Of a DNA stretch of 64,000 nucleotides, positions 47,988 to 57,716 are shown piece after piece. Position 1 is the stretch's first letter. Each line of letters begins with the position of its first letter. Origin of the DNA: Phyllobacteriaceae bacterium (lineage in GTDB: Bacteria; Pseudomonadota; Alphaproteobacteria; Rhizobiales; Rhizobiaceae); contig JANSXT010000001.1 of assembly GCA_024742765.1 (NCBI GenBank), forward strand, positions 248,001 through 312,000. Reading direction: 5' to 3'. The translations under genes and the position numbers were made by a program. The notes beneath the pieces were generated by a model. That model was not told where the DNA came from, searched no databases, and was given only the letters and a program-made list of their open reading frames with translations.

Positions 47988-49128
47988 AGCCGAGCGAGAT
48001 TTCGCCCGACAACAGCCTGAGCGCCTCCGAACCGAACAGTTCCCGCCGCCAGCCATGCATGGCCGGCACGTCCGCGTCTTCGCCATGCGAGGCGATCTGG
48101 TCGAGATGGTCCGACGTGGCGATCACCCGCTGCGCGACATTGTGCTTTTCCGCCGTCAGTTTGAGCAGCACCTTCAAAAGATCGGCGGCGGCACCGGCGC
48201 CCTCGGGCGCGTTCGGCGGACGCGGCACTTTCGGCAGGTCGTCGCGGTCGAGCGCGGCGACTTCGGCGACCGCGTCGAGAATGGCCGCGCCGGCGGCGGA
48301 GCGTTCCATGCCCTTGTGGATGGTGCGCAGCCGCGACAGGGCGCGCGCATCGCGCGGCTGCTGCTGAGCTGCTTCATAGATGGCATCGTCCTTCAGAACG
48401 CGGTTGCGCGGAACGTTGCGCTCGCGCGCCTGGCGCTCGCGCCACGCCGCCAGCCGCTGCATGACGGCCAGATCGGCAGGCTTGCGCACGCGCATCTTCA
48501 GCCGCTTCCAGGCATCCTCGGGCTTGACGTCATAAGTGTCCGGACTGGTCAGGACGGCCATTTCCTCGGCCACCCAATGGGCGCGCCCGCGCTCTTCGAG
48601 CATCTCCGTCAGGCGCTTGTAGACATCGCGCAGATGGGTCACGTCCGCCAGCGCGTAATGAAGCTGCTTGTCGCTCAATGGCCGCAGCGCCCAGTCGGTG
48701 AAGCGTGAGGTCTTGTCGATATGGGCGCCCGAAATGCGCCGGACCAGCTGGTCATAGGCAATCGCATCGCCGAAGCCGAGCACCATCGCGGCCACCTGCG
48801 TGTCGAAGATCGGATGCGGGACGTGGCCGCTCAGATTGACGAAGATCTCGATGTCCTGCCGTGCCGCGTGGAACACTTTGACCACGCTTTCATCGCCCAG
48901 AAGCGCAAAAAGCGGCGCCAGATCGATGCCGTCGGCCATCGGATCGATCAGCACGGCCTCCTCGTCACTGGCCACCTGGACCAGGCACAATATGGGCCAG
49001 AACGTCGTCTCGCGGACGAATTCGGTGTCGATGGTGATGTGGTCATGGGCGGCCATGCGCGCGCAGACCGCTTCGAGCGCCGCCGTCGTGGTAATCGGCT
49101 CAGGCGCTGATTCATGGGTGTCCGTCAT
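47923..49128 (-). CDS. rnd: Ribonuclease D
   Basis: A 3'-5' exoribonuclease in tRNA maturation. The 401-residue protein has the DEDD exonuclease motifs (ITIDTEFVRETTFWP, VKVFHAARQDIEIF, LHYALADVTHLRDVY), and a helical HRDC-like C-terminal half (RLAAWRERQARERNVPRN). Length is normal. It overlaps the MFS transporter gene start-stop by four bases (ATGA) and the end of ppx by 65 bp. Confidence 0.96.
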   Translation of the reverse strand: MTDTHESAPEPITTTAALEAVCARMAAHDHITIDTEFVRETTFWPILCLVQVASDEEAVLIDPMADGIDLAPLFALLGDESVVKVFHAARQDIEIFVNLSGHVPHPIFDTQVAAMVLGFGDAIAYDQLVRRISGAHIDKTSRFTDWALRPLSDKQLHYALADVTHLRDVYKRLTEMLEERGRAHWVAEEMAVLTSPDTYDVKPEDAWKRLKMRVRKPADLAVMQRLAAWRERQARERNVPRNRVLKDDAIYEAAQQQPRDARALSRLRTIHKGMERSAAGAAILDAVAEVAALDRDDLPKVPRPPNAPEGAGAAADLLKVLLKLTAEKHNVAQRVIATSDHLDQIASHGEDADVPAMHGWRRELFGSEALRLLSGEISLGFSDRRIATVDLTADRQSPGPH

Positions 49129-50405
49129 GGGTGCGGGTCCTTAGCCGAGGTCTGGCCGCTTGTCGAACCGTTTTCGCCGTCGGCGCCGTTGCTGCCGCGC
49201 GCCATGCGCGTGAAGACCGGCGATGTGCGCAACAGCCACGAGAACGGTCCGCGCGCATCGGCGGGCACCGGACCGCGCGCCCGCATGCGCCAGATGGTCG
49301 CCACGATCAGCGCGCCATGGACGACGCTTGTATAGGTGAACAGCGCGTCGGGGCCGAACGCCTGCACGAAGGCGGACGAGGCGTAGGGGCCGATCGAGGC
49401 GCCAAGCGAGAAGAAGAACATCAGCCCGGCGGCGACCATGACATGCTGGCCGGGCTTGGCGTGGTCGTTGGCGTGCGCCGCCGAGAGCGAATAGAGCGGC
49501 AGTGCAAACGCGCCGAACAGGAAGATGCCCAGATAGTTGAGGACCGGCGATGTGCCCGCTGCCAGCGACAGGAACAGGCCGGCCGCGACAGCGCCCGCGG
49601 TCGTAAACATCAGCACGGTGCGTCGGTCATACCGGTCCGAAAGGTAGCCGAGCGGATATTGCAGCACCGCGCCGCCGACAATGCCGACGCTCATGAAGAT
49701 CGCCACATCGGTGATCGAAAGGCCGATCCCCTCCGCATAGAGCGGGCCGATCAGCCGGAATGCGCCATTGGTCGCCCCGATCGTCACGCAGCCGATGCAG
49801 GCCAGCGGCGACAGGGTCCAGATGCCCTTGAGATCGAACTTGAATTCGGCCGGCGGTTTGGGATTGGACCGGTCGGCCAGCGAGACAGGCACGAGCGAAA
49901 GCGTGATCATCACGCACATGACCGCAAACAGGACGAACCCTTCGGTCCCCAGAACCGGCAGCAGGAACTGCGCGCCGGTGACAGCGAAAATGTCGACAAT
50001 GCGATAGACGGCCAGAACCCGCCCGCGCGTCTCATTGGCAACGCCGGAGTTGATCCAGCTTTCGATCGTCGTGAACAGGCCGGCAAAGCAGAAGCCGACG
50101 ACGAAGCGGATGATGATCCAGGCGATCGGATCGATGATGATCATCAGGAAGAGCGTGCCCGATGCGGCAATGGCGGCGAGCGCGGCAAAGGTGCGGATGT
50201 GCCCGACCGCGTTCAAAAGCCGCGTGATGTAAAGGCAACCCAGAAGAAAACCCGTGAAATAAGCGGTGCCCATCAGGCCGATCAGCGAGGTTGAAAACCC
50301 TTCCTGCGCGCCGCGAATGGCGATCGCTGTGCCCTGGACGCCATTGCCGGCAAGCAGGATGCCGGCGGCAATGAAGAGCGGAATGAGCGGGCGAAGGGCG
50401 TGCAT
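49125..50405 (-). CDS. MFS transporter
   Basis: A 426-residue major facilitator with twelve predicted helices and the MFS loop motif GYLSDRYDRRTVLMF. The N-terminal half has GTAYFTGFLLGCLYITRLLN. The relatives with this shape (YcaD/MFS sugar-type) have no reliable substrate. A polar tail of about 40 residues follows the last helix. It is cotranscribed with rnd through a four-base overlap. Confidence 0.9.
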   Translation of the reverse strand: MHALRPLIPLFIAAGILLAGNGVQGTAIAIRGAQEGFSTSLIGLMGTAYFTGFLLGCLYITRLLNAVGHIRTFAALAAIAASGTLFLMIIIDPIAWIIIRFVVGFCFAGLFTTIESWINSGVANETRGRVLAVYRIVDIFAVTGAQFLLPVLGTEGFVLFAVMCVMITLSLVPVSLADRSNPKPPAEFKFDLKGIWTLSPLACIGCVTIGATNGAFRLIGPLYAEGIGLSITDVAIFMSVGIVGGAVLQYPLGYLSDRYDRRTVLMFTTAGAVAAGLFLSLAAGTSPVLNYLGIFLFGAFALPLYSLSAAHANDHAKPGQHVMVAAGLMFFFSLGASIGPYASSAFVQAFGPDALFTYTSVVHGALIVATIWRMRARGPVPADARGPFSWLLRTSPVFTRMARGSNGADGENGSTSGQTSAKDPHP

Positions 50406-50495
50406 GGTGAGCCAGCCAGTGAAATGCGGCGGCGATTGTTATGCCGCCACCGCATCCACCTTGCCAGTCATATTGTGAAGAATGCTCTGGATGAA

Positions 50496-51947
50496 TCAGT
50501 TGGCGATGCCCTCAAAACCCAGCGCCTGCTCGGCGGCAAGGCCAATCGCCAGAAGCCGCCGGTCCGAGAAGGCCGGGCCATCGAACTCCAACCCGACCGG
50601 CAGGCCCGATGCGGTCACGCCCATCGGCAGGCTTAACCCGGGCAGGCCTGCGTTGGAGCCGGGGTCGGTGTTGGCGATGTAGGTGTTGAACGTGGGCACC
50701 GTCTCGCCATTGAGATCGACTTCCATGTCCGAAGACTCAATCGGCCGGGCCGGCAGCTTGGTCGTCGGAAACACCAGCGCGTCGATACCGTTTTCAAGGA
50801 AGGTCTCGGCATAGATGGCCTGCATGTGCGGGCGAAAGTCGCGCATCGCCGCCTGATAGACCTCATCGGGGATCGCCTGTTCGCCAAGAACCAGATTGTC
50901 GAAAACGAACTTCACATCGGGACTGGCGATCTGTGCCGCGACCTCATCGAGGCTGACGCCTGTGCGATTGTTGTCAAGGAACCGCGCCAGATCGCGCCTG
51001 ACCTCCCAGAGCGCCAGCGGAAAGCCGACTTTGGCGTTGAGTTCCATCAACCCGGGCAATTCCACCTCGACAAAGGTGGCCCCTGCTGCCTCCAGCTTCA
51101 AAAGCGCCGAATCGAACACGGTCTGCAATTCCGCATCAAGTCCGGCCACGAACGCGGCCGGCAGGCCGAATGTGACATTGTTCAGATCGGCGGCTTGCAT
51201 CGAGCCTTCGACGCCGGTGATCACGCTGTCCATCAGCATCAGATCGCGCACCGAGCGCGCCATCGGTCCGGCCGTATCACGCGTTGCCGAGATCGGTACG
51301 ATGCCGACTTGCGGATAGCGTCCGCTGCTCGGTCTGAGCCCGGCAATACCGTTCAGCGCGGCCGGAATGCGCACGGACCCGCCCGTATCGGTGCCAAGCC
51401 CGGCAGCGACAATGCCGGCTGCGACCGCCGCGCCCGTGCCGCCGGACGAGCCGCCGGCGAACATGGTCGGGTCCCAGGGATTGCCGACGGCGCCGAAGGC
51501 GGCATTGTTGGAGGTGATGCCGAAGGCAAGTTCGTGCAGATTGGTCTTGCCAAGCACGATGGCACCGGCCTGGCGCAGCCGCGCCACCACCGTCGCATCG
51601 GCCTCCGGCACCCAGTCCTGCAGCGCCGGCGTCCCTGCGCTGGTGGCAAGCCCGGCAACGGCGATATTGTCCTTCACGCCGATCACGACGCCATGCAGCG
51701 GGCCTTTCGGTGAAGCCGTGTCGGCCGTTTGCGCCGCCGCCATGGCTCCCTCGGCATCAAGCGTGATAAAGGCATTGAGCGCCTCTTGCTCTGCCGCCAT
51801 TTCCAGCGCCTGTTCCACCGCTTCGGCCGCTGTCATCTCGCCTGCCATGATCGCGTCGGCCATAGCCGTTGCGTCCGCTCCAAGGCTTGTCTGGGCCCAA
51901 AGCGCGAGGGCAAGGCCCGCCGCCACGCCGGTTATCGATTTGCGCAT
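50496..51947 (-). CDS. Exported amidase (amidase signature family)
   Basis: A 483-residue amidase with the Ser-cisSer-Lys catalytic set: Lys in VIGVKDNIAVAGL, the GGSSGGTGAAVAAG glycine-serine region, and the nucleophile region GTDTGGSVRIPAALNG. A signal peptide (SITGVAAGLALALWAQTSLGA) implies export to the periplasm, unusual for the mostly cytoplasmic GatA-like members. A strong GGGAGGTGATC ribosome site precedes the ATG. It follows the LuxR-type regulator by 43 bp on the same strand. Substrate unknown. Confidence 0.9.
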   Translation of the reverse strand: MRKSITGVAAGLALALWAQTSLGADATAMADAIMAGEMTAAEAVEQALEMAAEQEALNAFITLDAEGAMAAAQTADTASPKGPLHGVVIGVKDNIAVAGLATSAGTPALQDWVPEADATVVARLRQAGAIVLGKTNLHELAFGITSNNAAFGAVGNPWDPTMFAGGSSGGTGAAVAAGIVAAGLGTDTGGSVRIPAALNGIAGLRPSSGRYPQVGIVPISATRDTAGPMARSVRDLMLMDSVITGVEGSMQAADLNNVTFGLPAAFVAGLDAELQTVFDSALLKLEAAGATFVEVELPGLMELNAKVGFPLALWEVRRDLARFLDNNRTGVSLDEVAAQIASPDVKFVFDNLVLGEQAIPDEVYQAAMRDFRPHMQAIYAETFLENGIDALVFPTTKLPARPIESSDMEVDLNGETVPTFNTYIANTDPGSNAGLPGLSLPMGVTASGLPVGLEFDGPAFSDRRLLAIGLAAEQALGFEGIAN

Positions 51948-51990
51948 GATCACCTCCCATCTGGTTCGACGGGGAAGTCTTGCCCGCCGT

Positions 51991-52782
51991 TCAGTCGGGC
52001 GCATCCCCGTTTTCGGGGAGATCGGCCGCAAGACAGGCACTCACCAGGGCCGTGCGGCCCCGGCAACCGGTTTTCTGGAACATTGCCTTGAGATGGCTGC
52101 GCACGGTCTCGGTCGAGATGTCGAGTGCAAGGGCGATCTGCGCATCGGTCTTGCCGTGGCACAGTTCCGCCAGCACCTCGGTTTCGCGTCCTGTCAGGCC
52201 ATGTTGCGCTGCATGGTGTGCGGCGATGGCGGAACCGGATTGCGGCAGGGCAAGCCGTTCCGCGGCACGTTCGGCATAGAGTTCACCGACAAGCTGCAGC
52301 ATTTGCACATCGGTGCGATCGAAATTGCCGGCGCGGCGCGAACGCCAGATCCTCAAATCACCCAGATGCCGCCCACCCGACGAGCGCGGGAGGCAGGCAT
52401 GAAAATTCATGCCGTGCGTCAGGCCGTCGACCGCAAGAAAATCGTTGAAGAATTCGGTCTTTTCGAGCGCGCCTTGCTCCATCACGTCGTTGACGTGCAT
52501 GGCCCGACCGGCCCGACGCATCGGCGCCGTGATCGGGTCGTTGAACTGGAAATGGGCGCTGTAGGCGGCGATGTTGCCGGTGTCCATGTTGATGGTGACG
52601 GCCTGGTCGTCAGCCACGGCCGCATCGTCGAACACAAACGAGGCAAAATAGTCCGCCCGGAACAATTCCATAAGCCGGTAGCCCAGCGACTGGCGCATCA
52701 CCGCCAGCGGCACTGGTTCCTGCAAGGTGCGGATGACGGCATGCAGATCGGCAATTTGGCGTTCAGAGAATGAGTGGCCCAT
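51991..52782 (-). CDS. LuxR-type DNA-binding regulator
   Basis: A 263-residue regulator with a C-terminal LuxR/FixJ-type helix-turn-helix (LTGRETEVLAELCHGKTDAQ, then STETVRSHLKAMFQKTG, residues about 195-250). The N-terminal 190 residues are a GAF-like or PAS-like sensor without an obvious family motif; no phosphorylatable receiver domain is seen. No luxI-type synthase is in the window. An AAGGAG site lies 7 nt upstream of the chosen ATG. It is cotranscribed with the exported amidase and may control it. Confidence 0.85.
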   Translation of the reverse strand: MGHSFSERQIADLHAVIRTLQEPVPLAVMRQSLGYRLMELFRADYFASFVFDDAAVADDQAVTINMDTGNIAAYSAHFQFNDPITAPMRRAGRAMHVNDVMEQGALEKTEFFNDFLAVDGLTHGMNFHACLPRSSGGRHLGDLRIWRSRRAGNFDRTDVQMLQLVGELYAERAAERLALPQSGSAIAAHHAAQHGLTGRETEVLAELCHGKTDAQIALALDISTETVRSHLKAMFQKTGCRGRTALVSACLAADLPENGDAPD

Positions 52783-52957
52783 CGGCATTCTCCTTCCCGC
52801 AAGCATGGGCAAGGGCACACGGGCTGTCAAATGCAGGTCGGGCCGCCGCGCCATGCTTGACAAAAGCGGATGCGCATGCGCTTTTCCGCCCGTTTTCCCG
52901 AACAGGCGATTGCGCGCGGCATCAGCGCCGCAGCCCTGATCCACAATGAGGCCAGTC

Positions 52958-54757
52958 ATGCACCGTTACCGCAGCCACACCTGTGGCGCCTTGCGCAAAT
53001 CCGACGCCGGCTCGACCGTCCGGCTCGCGGGCTGGGTTCACCGCGTGCGCGACCATGGCGGCGTGCTGTTCATTGATCTGCGCGACCATTACGGCATCAC
53101 CCAGATCGTCGCCGACCCGGACAGCCCGTGCTTCGCCAAGGCCGAGACGGTTCGGTCCGAATGGGTCGTGCGCATCGATGGCGCGGTCAAGGAACGCGCC
53201 GCCGATCTCGTCAATGCCGACCTGCCGACCGGCGAGATCGAACTTTACGCGCGTGATCTCGAAGTGCTGTCGAGCGCCGAGGAACTGCCACTGCCGGTCT
53301 TCGGCGAGCCCGACTATCCCGAGGACATCCGCCTCAAATACCGGTTCCTGGACCTGCGCCGCGAGACGCTGCACGACAACATCATGACGCGCACCAAGGT
53401 GATCGCGTCCATGCGCAAGCGCATGGAAGAGGCCGGCTTTGCCGAATTCTCAACGCCGATCCTGACCGCGTCGTCGCCCGAGGGCGCGCGCGATTTCCTT
53501 GTGCCTTCGCGCATTCATCCGGGCGAATTTTACGCGCTGCCGCAGGCGCCGCAGATCTACAAGCAGTTGCTGATGGTTTCGGGCTTTGACCGCTATTTCC
53601 AGATCGCGCCCTGCTTCCGCGACGAGGACCCGCGCGCCGACCGGCTGCCGGGGGAATTCTACCAGCTTGATCTGGAGATGAGTTTTGTCGAGCAGGATGA
53701 TGTTTTCGCCGCCATGGAACCGGTCGTTCGCGGCGTCTTTGAGGAGTTCGCCGACGGAAAGCCGGTGACACCTGAATTCCGCCGCATCCCCCATGACGAG
53801 GCGATCGCCAAATATGGCACCGACAAGCCGGACCTGCGCAACCCGATCACCATGGAAGATGTCTCCGAGCATTTCCGCGGATCGGGTTTCAAGGTGTTCG
53901 CCAACATCCTCGCCAACGACGATAAGGGCGCGGTCTGGGCGATCCCTGCGCCGACCGGCGGCAGCCGCGCCTTTTGCGACCGGATGAATTCCTGGGCGCA
54001 GGGGCAGGGCCAGCCCGGCCTTGGCTACATTTTCTGGCGTGAGGAAGACGGCCAGGTGACGGGCGCCGGACCCATCGCCAAGAATATCGGCCCCGAACGC
54101 ACAGAGGCGATCCGCCAGCAGCTTGGCCTGAACGCCGGCGATGCCTGCTTCTTTGCCGCCGGCGATCCCAAAAAGTTCGCCGGTTTTGCGGGCGATGCGC
54201 GCACTCGTGCGGGCGAGGAACTCGATCTGGTCGATCGCGACCGGTTCGAACTGGCCTGGATCGTCGATTTCCCCTTCTTTGAATGGGACGAAGAGGAAAA
54301 GCGGGTCGATTTCGGCCACAACCCCTTCACCATGCCGCGCGGCGGGCTGGAAGCGCTGGAAAACGAGGACCCGCTGACTATCAAGGCCTGGCAATATGAT
54401 CTGGTCTGCAACGGGTTCGAGATCGCCTCGGGCGGCATCCGCAACCATCTGCCGGACGTGATGGTCAAGGCGTTCGGCATTGTCGGCCTCGACAAAGAGG
54501 TCGTCGAGGAGCGCTTTGGCGGCTTGTTCCGCGCGTTCCACTATGGCGCGCCGCCCCATGGCGGCATGGCCGCCGGTGTCGACCGGATCGTCATGCTGCT
54601 GGTCGGCGCAAAGAATTTGCGTGAAGTGACGCTGTTCCCGATGAACCAGCAGGCGCAGGATCTGCTGATGGGCGCACCGGCCGAAGCCAGCCCGGCTCAA
54701 TTGCGCGAACTCAATTTGCGCATCAATCCGCAGGCCAAGGCGCAGACCGACTCATAG
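52958..54757 (+). CDS. aspS: Aspartyl-tRNA synthetase
   Basis: A class II synthetase charging tRNA-Asp (in lineages with GatCAB possibly also tRNA-Asn). The 599-residue protein has the OB-fold anticodon domain ([20 protein letters not shown]), motif 2 ([17 protein letters not shown]), the bacterial GAD insertion domain (about residues 295-420), and motif 3 ([19 protein letters not shown]). Start ATG at 52958. Whether it is discriminating is not decidable from these motifs. Confidence 0.96.
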   Translation: MHRYRSHTCGALRKSDAGSTVRLAGWVHRVRDHGGVLFIDLRDHYGITQIVADPDSPCFAKAETVRSEWVVRIDGAVKERAADLVNADLPTGEIELYARDLEVLSSAEELPLPVFGEPDYPEDIRLKYRFLDLRRETLHDNIMTRTKVIASMRKRMEEAGFAEFSTPILTASSPEGARDFLVPSRIHPGEFYALPQAPQIYKQLLMVSGFDRYFQIAPCFRDEDPRADRLPGEFYQLDLEMSFVEQDDVFAAMEPVVRGVFEEFADGKPVTPEFRRIPHDEAIAKYGTDKPDLRNPITMEDVSEHFRGSGFKVFANILANDDKGAVWAIPAPTGGSRAFCDRMNSWAQGQGQPGLGYIFWREEDGQVTGAGPIAKNIGPERTEAIRQQLGLNAGDACFFAAGDPKKFAGFAGDARTRAGEELDLVDRDRFELAWIVDFPFFEWDEEEKRVDFGHNPFTMPRGGLEALENEDPLTIKAWQYDLVCNGFEIASGGIRNHLPDVMVKAFGIVGLDKEVVEERFGGLFRAFHYGAPPHGGMAAGVDRIVMLLVGAKNLREVTLFPMNQQAQDLLMGAPAEASPAQLRELNLRINPQAKAQTDS

Positions 54758-54766
54758 GCCGGCGCC

Positions 54767-55372
54767 GTGTCCGAGGGCTTCCGGATCGTTGCCGGCTTTC
54801 CCGAAGCGCTGAGGCGCGAAGCCGCTGCGCTCTATTTCGACGCCTTCGCAGCGAAGTTGGCGCCGATAATGGGCCGCGACGGTCGGGCGCAGGCGTTCTT
54901 TTTTGATGTTCTCGATCCCGATTTCTGCCTCTCCGCCGTCTCGGGTGATGGCACAAGGCTTCTGGGCCTTGTCGGGTTCAAGACCGCCGACGGTGCCTTG
55001 ACCGGCGGCGGCATGGCCGATCTGGCCCGCCACTACGGCTGGCTGGGGTGTGTTTGGCGCGGGCTGCTTCTGACGCTGCTTGAGCGCGAACTGGAGCCGG
55101 GCATCTTCCTGCTCGACGGCATTGCCGTCGCGCCCGATGCGCGCGGTCTGGGGATCGGCACGGCGCTGCTCGACGCGGTCGAAAAGGAGGCCGTAAGCCA
55201 TGGTTGCCCGACCATCCGGCTCGACGTGATCGACACCAATCCGCGCGCCCGGGCGCTTTATGAGCGGCGCGGCTATGAGCCCGTGTCGGTGGAGCAGCTT
55301 GGCCCGCTGCGCCATTTGTTCGGCTTTGCCAGCGCGACGCGGATGGAAAAGGCGGTGGGCCGGGCCACATAA
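54767..55372 (+). CDS. GNAT family N-acetyltransferase
   Basis: A 201-residue acetyltransferase of the GNAT fold. The acetyl-CoA pyrophosphate loop is IAVAPDARGLGIGTALLDAV, and the C-terminal NPRARALYERRGY is the conserved motif B. Starts at a GTG 9 bp after aspS. The amine acceptor is unknown. Confidence 0.88.
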   Translation: MSEGFRIVAGFPEALRREAAALYFDAFAAKLAPIMGRDGRAQAFFFDVLDPDFCLSAVSGDGTRLLGLVGFKTADGALTGGGMADLARHYGWLGCVWRGLLLTLLERELEPGIFLLDGIAVAPDARGLGIGTALLDAVEKEAVSHGCPTIRLDVIDTNPRARALYERRGYEPVSVEQLGPLRHLFGFASATRMEKAVGRAT

Positions 55373-55395
55373 AGCCGCCCGGCCGCTGATGGCGT

Positions 55396-56592
55396 CTACT
55401 GGTTGGCGGTGATCGACACGGCCAGCGTCGAGATCAATGCCTGCGGCGCACTCATCGCGGCGGCCATGATCTGGGCGACCGGCACCGCGCTCGTCGGCTC
55501 GGCGGCGATGCGCAGCGAGCCCGGATCGTCGAGGAACTGGCCGATCGCGGCGGTTGCCTCGGCGGCAAAGGCCGGGTCCTGCAATTGCGACAACCCGATC
55601 GGCAGCATCCCCTTGGCCATGGCGATCACGTTCTCGCGGTTCATGCCCTGCTGCTCACCGACGAAATCCAGAATGCGGTTGGTCAGCGAATCGTCCCTGA
55701 TCTCGATGCTGATCGCGTTGATCTCGATCTGTTGCATCAGGCCGAGCATGGCCATGTTCATGGCTTCGGCATTCTGGTCGGCCATCTGCAACTGCATCTG
55801 CTGCATCGCGCCGACCAGTTCGGTCGTGTAGCCGCCAATGTCGAACGCCATTTCGAGCGCTGCGGCATCGTCGACATCATAGACCATCTCGTCGAGCGCC
55901 ATGCGGCCGCTGCTGGTATCCCAGGACCCCGACGAGGTGACCGTGCCGCGCAGTTCTTCATAACCGAGCGCGGCCATGGTCTCGCGCGCCCGCGCCTCGG
56001 GCAGCTTGGTCATGTCGGCGACCATGCCGTCCACCTGCGCGTCGAAATTCATCACGCCGCCCGGCTGGTACCCGTCCATGGTGGTGCTGGCGCCTTCCAT
56101 CGAAAAGATCGTACCTTCGGCGTCCGAGACGGTCAGCGCGCCGGCGCGGGCCGATTCGAACAGGCCCGATCGCAGGATCGGATCGGTCACTTCGGGCCCG
56201 GCGATCAGGTAATCATTGATTTCCCCGCCCTCGAACTCGACCGTCACGCCATCGGTCGTCTGCGAGATGGGCGCAATGGCGATGCGGTCCACCAGATAGG
56301 AGCCGCCATCGGCCTCGGTCACGTTCTCGAGCACATAATCGCCCAGCGGGAACGGGTCGGTATCCGGCGTCGCGCGCATTTTCAGCCCGGCGATCGCCAC
56401 ATCGTCGCCGTTGGTCTGAACGCCCGCCGCTTCGAGCTTGATGCCCTGCAGCGCAAATTGCGTGGCCAGTCGCTCGAACACCTCCGCACCGTCAATATCG
56501 GCGAGCGCCGGCGGAGCGAATGCGGTCACGGTCAGCGCGATGGCCGACGCGGAGAGCAGCGGACGGGAAAAGATCATGGATTTATCCTTCAT
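55396..56592 (-). CDS. Periplasmic protein of unknown function
   Basis: A 398-residue exported protein. A signal peptide (LLSASAIALTVTAFAPPALA, cleavage before DIDGAE) is followed by a region of repeated beta-rich segments (residues about 35-200) and a helical, methionine- and glutamine-rich stretch (MQQMQLQMADQNAEAMNMAM). The shape suggests a large beta-sandwich or lipid-binding protein of the DUF945/DUF2125 sort, but I cannot assign a family. It is convergent with the GNAT gene and divergent from the exported hydrolase. Confidence 0.7.
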   Translation of the reverse strand: MKDKSMIFSRPLLSASAIALTVTAFAPPALADIDGAEVFERLATQFALQGIKLEAAGVQTNGDDVAIAGLKMRATPDTDPFPLGDYVLENVTEADGGSYLVDRIAIAPISQTTDGVTVEFEGGEINDYLIAGPEVTDPILRSGLFESARAGALTVSDAEGTIFSMEGASTTMDGYQPGGVMNFDAQVDGMVADMTKLPEARARETMAALGYEELRGTVTSSGSWDTSSGRMALDEMVYDVDDAAALEMAFDIGGYTTELVGAMQQMQLQMADQNAEAMNMAMLGLMQQIEINAISIEIRDDSLTNRILDFVGEQQGMNRENVIAMAKGMLPIGLSQLQDPAFAAEATAAIGQFLDDPGSLRIAAEPTSAVPVAQIMAAAMSAPQALISTLAVSITANQ

Positions 56593-56788
56593 TTGAACCA
56601 GGGGCGTGTCCTATCCGATCCCGATCCGGACCGGCTGTGCACAAATACACAAGGCTTTGGCGTGCTGGCGCGATCTAAAGGGCCGAATCCAACACCAATA
56701 TGGCAGCCTGTCTTTTGTGATGTGGCACAGGACGCAAGAAGGTTCCAACACTTGCCGCAAATCAGCTATAGGACAATCGGTTGAACCT

Positions 56789-57685
56789 ATGGGCGCACTT
56801 TCTCCGATGAACATCTTCCTGTCCGCACGCATCATGCCGGTCCTGCGGCCGGTCCCGGTTTGGCTTGCGACCCTTTTGGCCGTCATGATCCTGGTTCTGG
56901 CGGCCACGCCACCGGCACAGGCCATGCGCACCCATGACGGGCTGACCTATTCGCAAGGCCTCAAGCTGGATGTACATGTCCCCGAGCAATCGCGGCGCGG
57001 CCTTTTCGCCCGCAAGCATCCGGTTGTGCTCTATGTCCATGGCGGCGGATGGGTGAAGGGCGACCGCAAGCGCGTCTTCTCCATGCCGCAATGGCTGACC
57101 TCGCGCGGCTATATTTTCGTTGCCATCGACTATCGCAAGGTGCCCCGGACGGACATTGACGGCCAGGTGCGCGATGTCACGGCGGCCATAAGCTGGGTCC
57201 GCCGCAACATCCGGCGTTACAATGGCGATCCCAACCGTGTCGTCCTGATGGGCCATTCGGCCGGCGCGCATTTGTCCGCGCTGGTTGCGGCGCAAGGCAA
57301 GGCCAACGGTCTGCGCGGCGTTATCCCCAACGATGTGCAGGCCTATGATCTTCTGGCCTATGCGACCAAGCGCGGCTCGATCGGCCCGATGTTCGGCACC
57401 GCCTTCACCAACGAACCGCCCAACTGGATCCGCTGGTCGCCATCCACCCACGCCAAGCGCGGCGGCCGGCTGCCGCCGCACCTGATCCTTTATTCGCGAA
57501 GCCAGGGCGAACGGCGCCGGTCGATCTCCATCGGCTATGCGAACCTGCTCAAGGGGCGCGGCACCGATGTGAACGTCTTCCATGGCACCGCCTATTCGCA
57601 TGGCGCCATCGCCGCGCGGCTCGGCCGGCCGGGCGACCGGGCGACCGCGGCGATTGAACAGTTTTTGGCCCGCGTCACACGCTAA
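56789..57685 (+). CDS. Exported alpha/beta hydrolase (BD-FAE/esterase-like)
   Basis: A 298-residue hydrolase with an N-terminal membrane or signal segment (WLATLLAVMILVLAATPPAQA), the oxyanion motif VLYVHGGGWVKGD, the nucleophile elbow GHSAGAHLSAL and a histidine in GTAYSHGAI. The HGGGW pattern marks the hormone-sensitive-lipase/BD-FAE group. The catalytic acid is not obvious by eye. Start uncertain: ATG at 56789 or 56807. First gene of a plus-strand run with the SDR, MOSC and DMT genes. Confidence 0.85.
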   Translation: MGALSPMNIFLSARIMPVLRPVPVWLATLLAVMILVLAATPPAQAMRTHDGLTYSQGLKLDVHVPEQSRRGLFARKHPVVLYVHGGGWVKGDRKRVFSMPQWLTSRGYIFVAIDYRKVPRTDIDGQVRDVTAAISWVRRNIRRYNGDPNRVVLMGHSAGAHLSALVAAQGKANGLRGVIPNDVQAYDLLAYATKRGSIGPMFGTAFTNEPPNWIRWSPSTHAKRGGRLPPHLILYSRSQGERRRSISIGYANLLKGRGTDVNVFHGTAYSHGAIAARLGRPGDRATAAIEQFLARVTR

Positions 57686-57716
57686 CGACGCCACACCCAA
57701 AAAAGGCGGACGAGTT

